DNA of 24,308 bases from BPIH01 sp042408925 (GCA_042408925.1 JBHOQO010000026.1:1-24308), one strand, 5' to 3'; positions 1 to 7,928 are shown, numbered from the stretch's first letter. The notes: generated from the sequence alone by a model not told the origin. Translations and numbers: made by a program.

Positions 1-1088
1 GGTCGGCCGGGCCCGGTCGCCTCGGCGGCGGCCTCCTGGTCCTCGCCGCCTCGTCGCTCGGGGTCGGCCTCGCCCGCGTCGGTCTCGACCGAGCCGTCGA
101 TCGACTCCTCGGTGCGCCGCGGCGCGGGCCGGACGAGGAGCGCCTGGCCGACGCCCTCGCCGAGCTTGGTCCCGAGCTCGTCTCGGTGCGGGCTCGGGAC
201 GGGCTCCGGCTCTCGGGCCGTTGGCTGCCGCCCGTCGCCGGCGATGATCCCGGGACCGGCGACGAACCGACGGCCGAGCCGTGGGTCCCCGACCCGGAGG
301 AGGCGGTCCTCCTCCTCCACGGCTGGTCCGGCTCGATCGCCCCCGATCTCGTCGAGTACGGGCCGTTCCTGCGCCGGACCGCCGGAGTCCTGGGCCTCGA
401 TTTCCGAGGTCACGGCGACTCGGACCCGGCGGCGACGACCTTCGGGCTTCGCGAGGTCGAAGACGTCGCCGGCGCCCTGGTCTGGCTCGCCGCGCGAGGC
501 ATCCGGCGAGTCTGCCTCGTCGGCACCTCGATGGGCGGCATGACGGCGATCGCGGCCACGGTCGTCCTCGGCGACGGACGACTCGCCGCTGCCGAGGGCG
601 GAAGGGCGCGGCCGGGCGGGGAGACGGTCCCGCGGATCTGCGGGATCGTGGCCGAATCGGTGACGCCGGAGCTCGAGGTCGTCGTCGCTCGCCGGCTCGG
701 ACTGCCGGGCGGGCGGTTCTTTGCCCGGCGGCTCCTCGCAGCCGCCGCCCGGCGCCTGGGCGAGGACCTCCGGGCCGTCGAGCCGATCCGCCTCGTCGGG
801 CTCCTCGAGGACACGCCGCTCCTCCTCATCGCCGGGACCGCCGATTCGACGCTGCCGATCGCGGCGGCCCGCGAGCTTGCCGCGGCGGCCCCGCCCGGGA
901 CGGCGTGGTGGGAGGTGGCGGGGGCGGGTCACGCCGGCGCCCACCGGACGGTGCCCGAGGCGTACGAGCGGCGGGTCACGGCGTTCCTGCGGCGGGCGTT
1001 CCGGGCGGCCCGGGACGAGGCGGCCGCCGGGTCGGCGGGTCCGGTGCGTCGCGACACCACGTCGGGCTCGGGACCCCGGCTCCTATAA
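1..1088 (+). CDS. Alpha/beta hydrolase with N-terminal membrane segment (5' end cut by window)
   Basis: Serine hydrolase of the alpha/beta fold; substrate unknown. The frame is open to the left edge, and about 361 codons are visible. The first visible residues form a hydrophobic stretch (GGGLLVLAASSLGVGLA), read as a membrane anchor or signal segment, so the GTG at 186 is an internal codon and the true start lies upstream. The oxyanion region is LLLHGWSGS, the nucleophile elbow is GTSMGG (Ser), a likely acid is the Asp in IAGTADSTLP, and the catalytic His is in GAGHAG. DFRGHGDSD is also typical of the fold. The stop codon lies inside a TATAAT box that probably serves the next gene. The fold assignment is secure; esterase, lipase or peptidase activity cannot be told apart. 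Confidence 0.85.
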   Translation, partial: SAGPGRLGGGLLVLAASSLGVGLARVGLDRAVDRLLGAPRRGPDEERLADALAELGPELVSVRARDGLRLSGRWLPPVAGDDPGTGDEPTAEPWVPDPEEAVLLLHGWSGSIAPDLVEYGPFLRRTAGVLGLDFRGHGDSDPAATTFGLREVEDVAGALVWLAARGIRRVCLVGTSMGGMTAIAATVVLGDGRLAAAEGGRARPGGETVPRICGIVAESVTPELEVVVARRLGLPGGRFFARRLLAAAARRLGEDLRAVEPIRLVGLLEDTPLLLIAGTADSTLPIAAARELAAAAPPGTAWWEVAGAGHAGAHRTVPEAYERRVTAFLRRAFRAARDEAAAGSAGPVRRDTTSGSGPRLL

Positions 1089-1089
1089 T
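1084..1089 (+). promoter_or_regulatory. Consensus -10 box for the receiver-TadZ gene
   Basis: A perfect TATAAT in very GC-rich sequence, overlapping the TAA stop of the hydrolase gene. It lies 53 nt before the ATG at 1143, so the transcript would carry a leader of about 45 nt. No clear -35 hexamer is visible. Only weak purine-rich sites (GGAGGG at 1122, GAGAAG at 1133) precede the ATG. Confidence 0.5.
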
Positions 1090-1142
1090 CGGCCCGTCGG
1101 CCGCCGGCGCCGGCTCGCTGTGGAGGGTGCGCGAGAAGTCCC

Positions 1143-2309
1143 ATGGCCAAGATCCTCGTCGTCGACGACGACCCGAACGTCCAGCGCCTGCTCCAGTACA
1201 CGCTCAAGCAGGAGGGATACGACGTCGTCGTCGCCGCCGACGGCGCCGAGGGCTTCCGGCTCTGGGGGGTCGAGGAGCCGGCCCTCATCCTCCTCGACGT
1301 CATGCTCCCGAAGCTCGACGGCTATCAGGTGGCGGCGAAGATTCGGAGCGAAGAGGGCGAGGCCCGCCACGTCCCGATCATCATGCTCACGACCGACGCC
1401 GGGGTCGAGCAGCGGGTCCGCGGTCTGCGGGCGGGCGCCGACGACTACCTCATCAAGCCGTTCCACCCGGCCGAGCTCGTCGCCCGGATCCGGAGCCTCC
1501 TCGCCCGCTTCGCCCCGGGCAAGGAGGTCGTGGGGCGACCGCCGCTCGGGCGGCTCCACGTCTTCTACGGCGCGAAGGGCGGCGTCGGAACGACGACCCT
1601 CGCCATCAACGCCGCCATCGGCCTCCACCGCGAGCTCGGTCGGAAGGTCGTCCTCGTCGACGGAAACCTGCAGTTCGGCGACCATCGGGTCTTCCTCGAC
1701 CTGGGCCTCGATCGGAAGAGCATCGTCGATGCCGTCTCGGCTCCGACGATCGACGCCGACCTCATCCGGCGGGTCCTCGTCCGCCACGAATCGGGGATCG
1801 ACCTCCTCCTCGCCCCGCCGCAGCCCGAGATGGCCGAGCTCGTCACTGACGGCCACATCGGCCAGATCTTGACGATCCTCCGGGGGCTCTACGACTACGT
1901 CGTCGTCGACATCGACAAGCGCCTCGACGACTTCAACCTCCACATCCTCGACCAGGCCGAAGCGATCTTCGTCGTGATGACCGCGGACCTCTCGTGCCTG
2001 AAGAACGTGCGCCTCGTCCTCGAGACGATCGGTCACCTCGGCTGGGAGGCGGAACGGGTGAAGCTCGTCCTCAACCGCTCGAACGCTTTCACCGGGATCA
2101 CGGTCCGCAACGCCGAGAGTGCCCTGAAGCGGACGATCGAGTACCAGATCGTCAACGAATACCGGGGCGCGATCAGCGCCCTCAACAGCGGGGCGCCGTT
2201 CGTCTTCACGAAGCCGGACAGCCCGCTCGGCCGCTCAGTCCTCGACTTCGTCCGGAGGGTCGACAAGACGCCGGCCCCGGGCGCCGCGCTCGCCCCGACG
2301 ACACACTGA
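1143..2309 (+). CDS. Response-regulator receiver fused to TadZ/CpaE-type ATPase
   Basis: 388 aa. Residues 1-120 are a CheY-like receiver with the acidic pocket (D8-D10), phospho-acceptor D52 in LLDVMLP, T83/T84 and K105 in LIKPF, so it looks phosphorylatable. Residues 136-380 are a MinD/ParA-type P-loop ATPase with deviant Walker A GAKGGVGTTT (143-152) and the switch-like VLVDGNLQFGD. This architecture is typical of TadZ/CpaE, which positions Tad/Flp pilus machinery at the membrane. No tadA/cpaF, tadB/C or prepilin gene lies in the window, so this is an isolated copy. The start follows a TATAAT-driven leader. A polar-localisation or other regulatory role is possible. The family call is confident; the pilus link is inference. 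Confidence 0.85.
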   Translation: MAKILVVDDDPNVQRLLQYTLKQEGYDVVVAADGAEGFRLWGVEEPALILLDVMLPKLDGYQVAAKIRSEEGEARHVPIIMLTTDAGVEQRVRGLRAGADDYLIKPFHPAELVARIRSLLARFAPGKEVVGRPPLGRLHVFYGAKGGVGTTTLAINAAIGLHRELGRKVVLVDGNLQFGDHRVFLDLGLDRKSIVDAVSAPTIDADLIRRVLVRHESGIDLLLAPPQPEMAELVTDGHIGQILTILRGLYDYVVVDIDKRLDDFNLHILDQAEAIFVVMTADLSCLKNVRLVLETIGHLGWEAERVKLVLNRSNAFTGITVRNAESALKRTIEYQIVNEYRGAISALNSGAPFVFTKPDSPLGRSVLDFVRRVDKTPAPGAALAPTTH

Positions 2310-2320
2310 TCCTCCGAGTC

Positions 2321-2351
2321 GCGCGGTCCCGCCGGCTCGGTCCCGGCGCGC
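2321..2351 (+). terminator. Possible hairpin terminator after tadZ-like gene
   Basis: Twelve bases after the stop, GCCGG (2331-2335) pairs with CCGGC (2343-2347), and an outer GCGCG (2321-2325) can pair with CGCGC (2347-2351) across a bulge. There is no T-tract, so intrinsic termination is uncertain. Confidence 0.3.
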
Positions 2352-2392
2352 CCCGGCCGTGGCGAGGTAAGTCGGCGATACGCCCCGGTCGC

Positions 2393-2398
2393 TACCGT
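2393..2398 (+). promoter_or_regulatory. Putative leaderless promoter -10 box of comM
   Basis: TACCGT ends 7 nt before the GTG start at 2406, with no Shine-Dalgarno sequence between. This spacing puts the transcription start at or next to the start codon. The same layout is seen before five other unit-leading genes here. Confidence 0.5.
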
Positions 2399-2405
2399 CG
2401 CCGCC

Positions 2406-3953
2406 GTGCTTGCCACGGTGCTCTCGGCGACGCTCCACGGCCTGGACGGGCGGGTCGTCCGGGTCGAGGTCGACGTCGCCTCGGGGTTGCCGAGCTTCAC
2501 GATCGTCGGCCTGCCCGACACCGCCCTCGCCGAGGCCCGGGAGCGGGTCCGCGGTGCGATCCGGAACTCGGGCTTCGAGTTCCCGCTCCGTCGCCTCACG
2601 GTGAACCTCGCCCCGGCCGACGTCCCGAAGGCGGGCGCCGCCCTCGACCTCCCGATCGCCGTGGGGATCCTCCTCGCCTCGGGCCAGATCCGAGCGGCCG
2701 CCCGTTGGGCCTTCGTCGGCGAGCTGTCGTTGGGCGGCGAGATCCGGCGGGTCCGCGGGACGCTGCCGATGGTTGCCGCCCTCGTCCGGCACGGGGCCCG
2801 GCGGGTCATCGTCGCCGCCGAGGCGGCCGACGAGGGGCGGCTCGTTCCCGGTGCCGAGATCGTCCCGGCGGCGCACCTCGGGGAGGTGACCAGACTCGTC
2901 GGCGGGCGACGTCGGCTGCCGGCCCCCGGTGCCCGGGTCGATCTCGTGCCGACGGATCCGTCGCCCGCGGCGGCCGGCGATGAGGGGCCGGAGCACCCCG
3001 ACCTCGCCGAGGTCCGGGGCCAGCTCGAGGCTCGCCGGGGACTGGAGATCGCCCTCGCCGGGGGGCACGCGATCCTCTTCATCGGGCCGCCCGGCGCCGG
3101 GAAGACGCTCCTCGCTCGGACCGTGCCGGGGCTCCTGCCGCCGCTCGGTCCGGAGGAGGCGCTGGCGGCGACGATCGTCGAGTCGGTCGCCAGCGAGCGG
3201 CCGGTGCGGCGACTCCTGACCCGCCGTCCGTTCCGATCGCCCCACCACACGAGCTCCTACGCGGCGATCGTCGGCGGCGGCAAGACGCTCGGCCCGGGCG
3301 AGGTGACCAGGGCGTCGGAGGGCGTCCTCTTCCTCGACGAGCTTGCCGAGTTCGGACGCGACGTTCTCGAGGCGCTCCGCGAACCGCTCGAGGAGGGGCG
3401 GGTCACGATCGGCCGGGCGGGGCGCTCGGCGACGTTCCCGGCCCGCTTCCAGCTCGTCGCGGCGACGAATCCGTGTCCCTGCGGCTGGGCGGGGACCGAT
3501 AACCCCGGCTGCTCCTGTCGGCCGGGCGTTCCCGAGCGGTACCTGGCCCGGATCTCGGGACCGCTGCGGGACCGGATCGACCTCTGGGTCGAGATGCCGG
3601 CCGTCCGGCCGTCGGAGATGCTCCTCGGCGGGCCGCCCGAAGACTCGGCGTCGGTGGCGCGGCGGATCGCCGCGGCGCGAACCCGTCAACTCGAAGCTCG
3701 GGGCGTCCTGAATGCCCGGCTCGCCGGTCGCGCCCTCCGGTCGGCGTGCCGCCTCGACGACCCGGCCCGGGAGCGGGTCGTCGAGCTCGCCGTCCTCGAG
3801 GGCGCCTCGGCCCGCGGCGTCGAGCGTCTCCTCCGGGTCGCGCGAACCGTCGCCGACCTCGCCGGCTCGGAGCGGGTGACGGCGGCCCACGTCGAGGAGG
3901 CGGCGCGGTTCCGCGGCCGGCTCCCGCGGCCCCGCCTGGCGGCCGTCGGGTGA
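2406..3953 (+). CDS. comM: ComM/YifB-family Mg-chelatase-like AAA+ ATPase
   Basis: 515 aa, the usual family length. The N-terminal third is the ChlI-like domain (LPSFTIVGLPDTALAEARER). A linker leads to the AAA+ module with Walker A GPPGAGKT (227-234) and Walker B VLFLDE (D311, E312). A cysteine-rich NPCPCGW...GCSCRPG segment and RISGPLRDRIDLWVE follow, then a C-terminal lid domain. In transformable bacteria ComM is a hexameric helicase that extends branch migration during integration of incoming DNA. The start is GTG at 2406: it begins LATVLSATLHGLDG, the typical family N-terminus, and is preceded by a leaderless-type promoter. dprA follows 4 bp after the stop, supporting a DNA-processing operon. 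Confidence 0.93.
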   Translation: MLATVLSATLHGLDGRVVRVEVDVASGLPSFTIVGLPDTALAEARERVRGAIRNSGFEFPLRRLTVNLAPADVPKAGAALDLPIAVGILLASGQIRAAARWAFVGELSLGGEIRRVRGTLPMVAALVRHGARRVIVAAEAADEGRLVPGAEIVPAAHLGEVTRLVGGRRRLPAPGARVDLVPTDPSPAAAGDEGPEHPDLAEVRGQLEARRGLEIALAGGHAILFIGPPGAGKTLLARTVPGLLPPLGPEEALAATIVESVASERPVRRLLTRRPFRSPHHTSSYAAIVGGGKTLGPGEVTRASEGVLFLDELAEFGRDVLEALREPLEEGRVTIGRAGRSATFPARFQLVAATNPCPCGWAGTDNPGCSCRPGVPERYLARISGPLRDRIDLWVEMPAVRPSEMLLGGPPEDSASVARRIAAARTRQLEARGVLNARLAGRALRSACRLDDPARERVVELAVLEGASARGVERLLRVARTVADLAGSERVTAAHVEEAARFRGRLPRPRLAAVG

Positions 3954-3957
3954 GGCG

Positions 3958-5340
3958 ATGATCGGGGTCGGTCGCCTGGGGCCGTGTCCGCCGTCTGCCG
4001 AGGGGGCAGGTCGGTCGAAGGAGGCTCGGTCGGGCTGGTCTGCCGGTTCGGGCGCCGAGCGCCCGACCGAGGGCGCCGGACCGGGACGCGGAGCGGTCCC
4101 GGTGCCGGCGAACGACCGCGGCGGGGCGGGGGGCGAGGGCGATGGAGGATCGATCGCCGCCGAGCGACGGGCGTGGGTCGTCCTGGCCTCGGTCGCGAGC
4201 CTCGGACCGGCGACGGCGGCGCTCCTCGTCCGAGTCGTGGGGTCCGCCAGGCAAGTTGTCGAGCTCGCCGCCGGTCGCGACGGAGTCCGGGCGCTCACGG
4301 CGCTCGTCGCCCCGGCCGACGTGCCGCGGGCGGGTGCGCCGATCGTCGACGAGCCGCTGGCGAGCGCCATCGCCGCGGCGGCCCGGGCGCCGGAGCCGCT
4401 CCTCGTCGCTGTCGAGGAGGCCGGCCTGCGGGTCCTCGTCATCGACGACCCGGCGTACCCGGCCCGGCTCCGGGCGATCGAGATCCCGCCGCCGGTCCTC
4501 TTCGTTCGAGGGAGCGTCGCCGCCCTCGACGCCGATCGGGCCGTCGCGATCGTCGGGACGCGCCGCCCGAGCGAGGCGGGTCGCCGGACGGCGGCTGCCC
4601 TCGCCGGAGCCATGGCCCGGACCGGGGCCGCCGTCGTCTCGGGTCTGGCCGTCGGCATCGACGGAACTGCCCACGCCGCGACGCTCGCCGAGGACGGCCG
4701 CACGGTCGCCGTCCTCGGAGGCGGGCACGGACGCCTCTATCCGCGGTCGCACGCCGCCCTCGCGGCGGCGATTGTCGACGCGGGCGGCGCGGTCGTCAGC
4801 GAGCTGCCGCCGGGGACGGCACCGACCCGCTGGCAGTTCCCGCGCCGGAACCGGATCATCAGCGGGCTCGCCGACGCGGTCGTCGTCGTCGAGGCCGCTC
4901 CCGGGAGCGGGGCGCTCGTCACCGCGAACTGGGCCCTCGAGCAGGGCCGGGAGTGCTTTCTCGTTCCGGGGCCGCTCGGGGCACGGGCGAGCGCCGGGTG
5001 CCTCGCCTTTCTGCGGGCCCACCACGGGCTCGCCCGGATCGTGGCCGGCGTCCCGGAGCTCCTCGACGATCTCGGCCTCGTCGAGGGTTCCCGGCGGAGC
5101 GCGCGGCCTGGCCCGCCGTCTCGGGCGTCGATCTTGGCCGGTCTCGGTGCGACCGAGCGGGCCGTCGCCGCCGTCGTCGTCGAGGGGGCGGTCAGCGTCG
5201 ACGGGATCGTCGCCGCCACCGACCTCCCGGTGGCGACGGTCCTCGGTGCCCTCTCGCTCCTCGAGGCCCGGGGCCTCGTCGGGGCCGGCTACGGGCGCTA
5301 CTTCCCGATCGGACGCCTCGCCAGCGCCCGCGCCCGGTGA
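3958..5340 (+). CDS. dprA: DNA processing protein DprA (Smf)
   Basis: 460 aa. Binds incoming single-stranded DNA and loads RecA in natural transformation. A helix-hairpin-helix-like segment (SVASLGPATAALLVRVVG) precedes the Rossmann core with VAIVGTRRPSEAGRR, VVSGLAVGIDGTAHAATL, VAVLGGG, FPRRNRIISGLAD and GSGALVTANWALEQGR, all DprA signatures. The C-terminal winged helix (about residues 395-455) resembles DprA DML1 domains. The first ~50 residues are low-complexity Gly/Ala/Pro/Arg with more A/T third positions than the rest, so the GTG at 4102 is an alternative start. ATG 3958 is 4 bp past the comM stop and has GAGG just upstream, favouring coupling. Function is secure; the start is less so. 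Confidence 0.92.
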   Translation: MIGVGRLGPCPPSAEGAGRSKEARSGWSAGSGAERPTEGAGPGRGAVPVPANDRGGAGGEGDGGSIAAERRAWVVLASVASLGPATAALLVRVVGSARQVVELAAGRDGVRALTALVAPADVPRAGAPIVDEPLASAIAAAARAPEPLLVAVEEAGLRVLVIDDPAYPARLRAIEIPPPVLFVRGSVAALDADRAVAIVGTRRPSEAGRRTAAALAGAMARTGAAVVSGLAVGIDGTAHAATLAEDGRTVAVLGGGHGRLYPRSHAALAAAIVDAGGAVVSELPPGTAPTRWQFPRRNRIISGLADAVVVVEAAPGSGALVTANWALEQGRECFLVPGPLGARASAGCLAFLRAHHGLARIVAGVPELLDDLGLVEGSRRSARPGPPSRASILAGLGATERAVAAVVVEGAVSVDGIVAATDLPVATVLGALSLLEARGLVGAGYGRYFPIGRLASARAR

Positions 5341-5344
5341 GCCG

Positions 5345-5361
5345 GCCACCCTCCGGGTGGC
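5345..5361 (+). terminator. Hairpin after dprA
   Basis: GCCACCC and GGGTGGC form a perfect 7-bp stem with a 3-nt loop, starting 5 nt after the dprA stop. No T-tract follows. The position is right for the end of the comM-dprA unit. Confidence 0.45.
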
Positions 5362-5381
5362 GCGGGCTGGCCGCTCCGTGG

Positions 5382-5387
5382 TACGCT
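5382..5387 (+). promoter_or_regulatory. Putative extended -10 promoter of the CAP-domain gene
   Basis: TACGCT preceded by TGG (extended -10 form TGnTANNNT). It would give a leader of about 78 nt, which carries a strong Shine-Dalgarno AGGAGA at 5460-5465, 6 nt before the TTG start. Confidence 0.35.
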
Positions 5388-5471
5388 CCGGGCGGTCCCG
5401 GCAGCGCCCCGGCCGGGTCGCAGACAGCCGCACGACGCCATCGACCCCAGCGACGAGCCAGGAGACTGTCA

Positions 5472-7151
5472 TTGCGGAAACTCGCCGCGGCCGCGCTCGC
5501 CGTCCCGATCCTTCTCCTCGTCTACGCAACGGCGCTCCTCCGCCGCTCGGTCGCGGCCCGGGTCGGCCTGGCCCTCGGCGGCGGCGCCCTCGTCGGCCTC
5601 GGAATCCTCGCCGCGATCTCGAGCGCGCCCGCCGAGGTGGCGGCCCGGCCCGAGACGACGCCCGCCCCGCTCCCCGAGGCGGCCTTCACGACCCGCGTCC
5701 GCCTCGGCATGGCGACCGACGCTTCCCTCACCATCGCCTTTACCCGGCCGATGGATCCGGCGTCGGTGGCGGCCGCCATCGAGGTCGTTCCGGCCGCCCG
5801 CCTCTCGCTCTCCTGGAACGCGACGTTCACCGAGCTCACCGTCCGGCCCGCGGCGGCCTGGGCCCCGGCCACGTACTACACGCTCACCGTCGAAGCGACG
5901 GCCCGTGCCCGGGATGGGCGCCCCCTCGCCGAGCCCGTCCGCCAGGCCTTCGTCGTCCGGCCGGCGACGGTCGGCCGGGTCGTCGCCTCGGGCGACCTCG
6001 GCGAACGGGTCCGGCTCGATACCGAATTCGCCGTCGTCTTCGACCGGCCGGTCGACCTCGGCAGCCTGGCCGCGACGTTCCGGATCGAGCCCGCCGTCGA
6101 CGGGAGCTTCATTCTCCCGGACGGGACGACCGTGGCGGCGTCGGAGGTCGCCGAGGCGGCCCGGGGTCGGGTGGGCGAGCGCCTCGTCTTTCGCCCCTCC
6201 GGGGACCTGGCGCCCGACACGACCTACCGGGCCGGCGTCGTCGGGACGGTCCGCGACGCCGAAGGGGCCCCGGTCGGCAGCGTCGCCCCGCTCCAGGTCC
6301 GCACGGTGGCCGCCCCCGCCGTCGTCCGCTTCCGACCCCGCGACGGGACGACCGGCGTCGATCGGGCGGCAGACGTGTCGGTCCGCTTCACCCAGGCGAT
6401 GGACCGGAGGGCGACGTCCCGGGCCTTCACGATCACCGTCGACGGGCGACGGGTCGACGGAACCCGCCGCTGGGCGGAGGGGGATACCGTCCTCGTCGTC
6501 GACCTCGCCGCCGACCTCCCGTACGGGGCGAAGGTCGTCCTCGCCGTCGACGGGAGCGCCCGCTCGGCCGCCGGGGCGCCGCTCGCCGCCCCGAAGACGG
6601 CGACGTTCACCGTCGAGCCGAAGCCGGCCCCGGCGCGCACGGCAACCCGGTCCTCGGGCTCGGGCGGGAGCTCGTCCGGCTCGGGCGGGAGCGGTTCGGC
6701 GACCTGGTACGCCGTCGAGACGTACTACCTCCGCCTCCTCAACTGCACCCGGACCGGCGGGCTCGTCAGCTCGAGCGGGAGCTGCTCGGGCGCGGGGTCC
6801 GGCTCGCTCAGGCCCCTCCTCCTCGACGCGGGGATCAGCTCGAAGGTCGCCCGACCGTACGCGAAGCTCCTGGCGACCGGCGGGATCTGTAGCCACTTCG
6901 CCGACGGCAATCCGGGCGACCGGCTCCGGCGGGCCGGCTACCCGAACTACGTCTGGGCCGAGAACATCGGCTGCCGGTCCGGCGATCCGTACGCCGCCGT
7001 CCTGGCGACCCACCTCTTCTTCCAGTCCGAGCGTTCGTACAACGGCGGGCACTGGGTGAACATGATGAACCCGGCCTACGACCGGGTCGGGATCGGGGTC
7101 TGGGTGGCGAGCGGCCGGGTCCGGCTCGTCGTCGACTTCTACCACCCGTAG
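5472..7151 (+). CDS. Envelope protein: N-terminal membrane segments, Ig-like repeats, C-terminal CAP/SCP domain
   Basis: 559 aa. The start is TTG 5472, chosen because AGGAGA sits 6 nt upstream and the product then begins with RKLAAAALAVPILLLVYATALL, a hydrophobic leader followed by a second hydrophobic stretch (about 33-50). Two or three SbsA/Big_5-type Ig-like units follow (about 75-170, 170-285, 285-388), each with an FTRPMD- or FTQAMD-like motif where complete. A Ser/Gly linker (about 390-410) leads to a CAP/SCP-like domain with H475, E497 (WAENIG), E520 and H527, a plausible CAP tetrad. Cysteines in NCT, GSC, GIC and GCR could form disulfides, fitting an extracytoplasmic location. The role is unknown; CAP proteins bind lipids or act at the envelope. 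It appears to be transcribed alone. Confidence 0.82.
   Translation: MRKLAAAALAVPILLLVYATALLRRSVAARVGLALGGGALVGLGILAAISSAPAEVAARPETTPAPLPEAAFTTRVRLGMATDASLTIAFTRPMDPASVAAAIEVVPAARLSLSWNATFTELTVRPAAAWAPATYYTLTVEATARARDGRPLAEPVRQAFVVRPATVGRVVASGDLGERVRLDTEFAVVFDRPVDLGSLAATFRIEPAVDGSFILPDGTTVAASEVAEAARGRVGERLVFRPSGDLAPDTTYRAGVVGTVRDAEGAPVGSVAPLQVRTVAAPAVVRFRPRDGTTGVDRAADVSVRFTQAMDRRATSRAFTITVDGRRVDGTRRWAEGDTVLVVDLAADLPYGAKVVLAVDGSARSAAGAPLAAPKTATFTVEPKPAPARTATRSSGSGGSSSGSGGSGSATWYAVETYYLRLLNCTRTGGLVSSSGSCSGAGSGSLRPLLLDAGISSKVARPYAKLLATGGICSHFADGNPGDRLRRAGYPNYVWAENIGCRSGDPYAAVLATHLFFQSERSYNGGHWVNMMNPAYDRVGIGVWVASGRVRLVVDFYHP
6657..6692 (+). repeat. 15-bp direct repeat encoding a Gly/Ser linker
   Basis: GGCTCGGGCGGGAGC occurs at 6657-6671 and 6678-6692 (21-bp period). 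It encodes the flexible Ser/Gly linker before the CAP domain. Confidence 0.6.
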
Positions 7152-7290
7152 CGGTACCTGCCGGAGGGTGGGGCGGGAGCTCACCGACACTGGTTCCGGG
7201 CCTGACGGAGCGGAGCGGGGACGTCCGGCGGCCGGGACCTCGGACGAACGGGTGAGGGACGGCGGCGAGGCGACGCGCCAGACTCGCGCC

Positions 7291-7638
7291 GTGATCCGGG
7301 ATGCGGTCCTCCACCTGACCAACGAGCAGCCGCTCCTCGTCGACCTCTTCGAGGCGCCCCGCCCGGGCGACGTCGCCCTCGTCTGCACGAACCTCCGGCA
7401 GCTGAACGGTCGGCGCCCCGTCTTCGTCGACCGGGGCGACTCGGTCTTCGTCTTCCCGTACGCCCAGATCCGCTTCGTCGAGGTTCCGCGGGCGGCCCTG
7501 GCGACCGAGGAGGCGCAGCCGAGCGGTCTGGCTGCCGCATCAGGTGAGGCAGAGGTCCCCGGGGAGGCCGCCGACGGGGAGACCGTCGAGGACGTCGATC
7601 TCGACCCCGCGTTCCTGGAGCGGATCCGCGAGTTCTGA
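7291..7638 (+). CDS. Small conserved-looking protein of unknown function
   Basis: 115 aa from GTG 7291. The core (HLTNEQPLLVDLFEAP, CTNLRQLNGRRPVFVDRGD, VFVFPYAQIRFVEVP) looks like a compact beta-rich domain and recalls DUF6812-type small proteins, a family match I hold only loosely. An acidic tail ends in DLDPAFLERIREF. The frame opens earlier (GTG 7168 or 7252), but the extra residues are low complexity and carry about 8 A/T third positions in 41 codons, against about 2 in the first 45 codons after 7291, so the later start is preferred. A poor -10-like CAGACT ends 6 nt before it. There is no signal peptide, so it is probably cytoplasmic. Confidence 0.65.
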   Translation: MIRDAVLHLTNEQPLLVDLFEAPRPGDVALVCTNLRQLNGRRPVFVDRGDSVFVFPYAQIRFVEVPRAALATEEAQPSGLAAASGEAEVPGEAADGETVEDVDLDPAFLERIREF

Positions 7639-7776
7639 GCCCGGCGGCCCGTCCGGGCCGGTGGCGGCGGGCTCAAGTCCGGAGCAAAGGCAGCCGACGT
7701 CCGCGAGCGCGACGCGACCGCGGAGTACACGGAGGCCTGGTACGGCCGGTACGTCATCGTCGTCCCGCAGGGCTGA
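7639..7776 (+). pseudogene. Possible 3' gene remnant
   Basis: The frame running on past the previous stop ends at TGA 7774-7776. Its last ~28 codons read like a real protein C-terminus, with EYTEAWYGRYVIVVPQG at the end. No start codon or family match was recognised. It could be the tail of a gene cut by insertion of the neighbouring toxin-antitoxin island, or chance. Confidence 0.25.
7645..7660 (+). terminator. Hairpin after the small hypothetical gene
   Basis: CGGCCCG and CGGGCCG form a perfect 7-bp stem around a 2-nt loop, 7 nt after the stop codon. There is no T-tract. Confidence 0.4.
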
Positions 7777-7885
7777 TCGCCCCTATCCCAGGTGAAGACC
7801 AGCCCGCGGCTGATCCGGAGCGTGACGCGAGAAACGTCGAGGCTCGGCCCTGCTACCCGCCCGCGAAGACGTGGGCGGATGAGTA

Positions 7886-7917
7886 TATGTGGGTCATGTC
7901 CGAAATGCGGGCACATA
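7886..7917. promoter_or_regulatory. Inverted repeat, candidate toxin-antitoxin operator
   Basis: TATGTG (7886-7891) and CACATA (7912-7917) are perfect inverted arms. Inside them CAT and ATG (7895-7897, 7905-7907) add nearly symmetric pairing. The dyad covers the expected -35 region of the vapB promoter, where AbrB-type antitoxins commonly bind to repress their own operon. Confidence 0.45.
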
Positions 7918-7928
7918 GGCAGACGTGG

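Noticed and set aside
281..1849. Open + frame overlapping the hydrolase and tadZ-like genes
   Set aside because: Low-complexity Arg/Pro/Gly translation, out of frame with two well-supported genes.
3984..5471. Long upstream extension of the CAP-protein frame across dprA
   Set aside because: This stretch is out of frame with dprA and reads as Arg/Gly-rich nonsense. The hydrophobic leader and AGGAGA site place the real start at TTG 5472.
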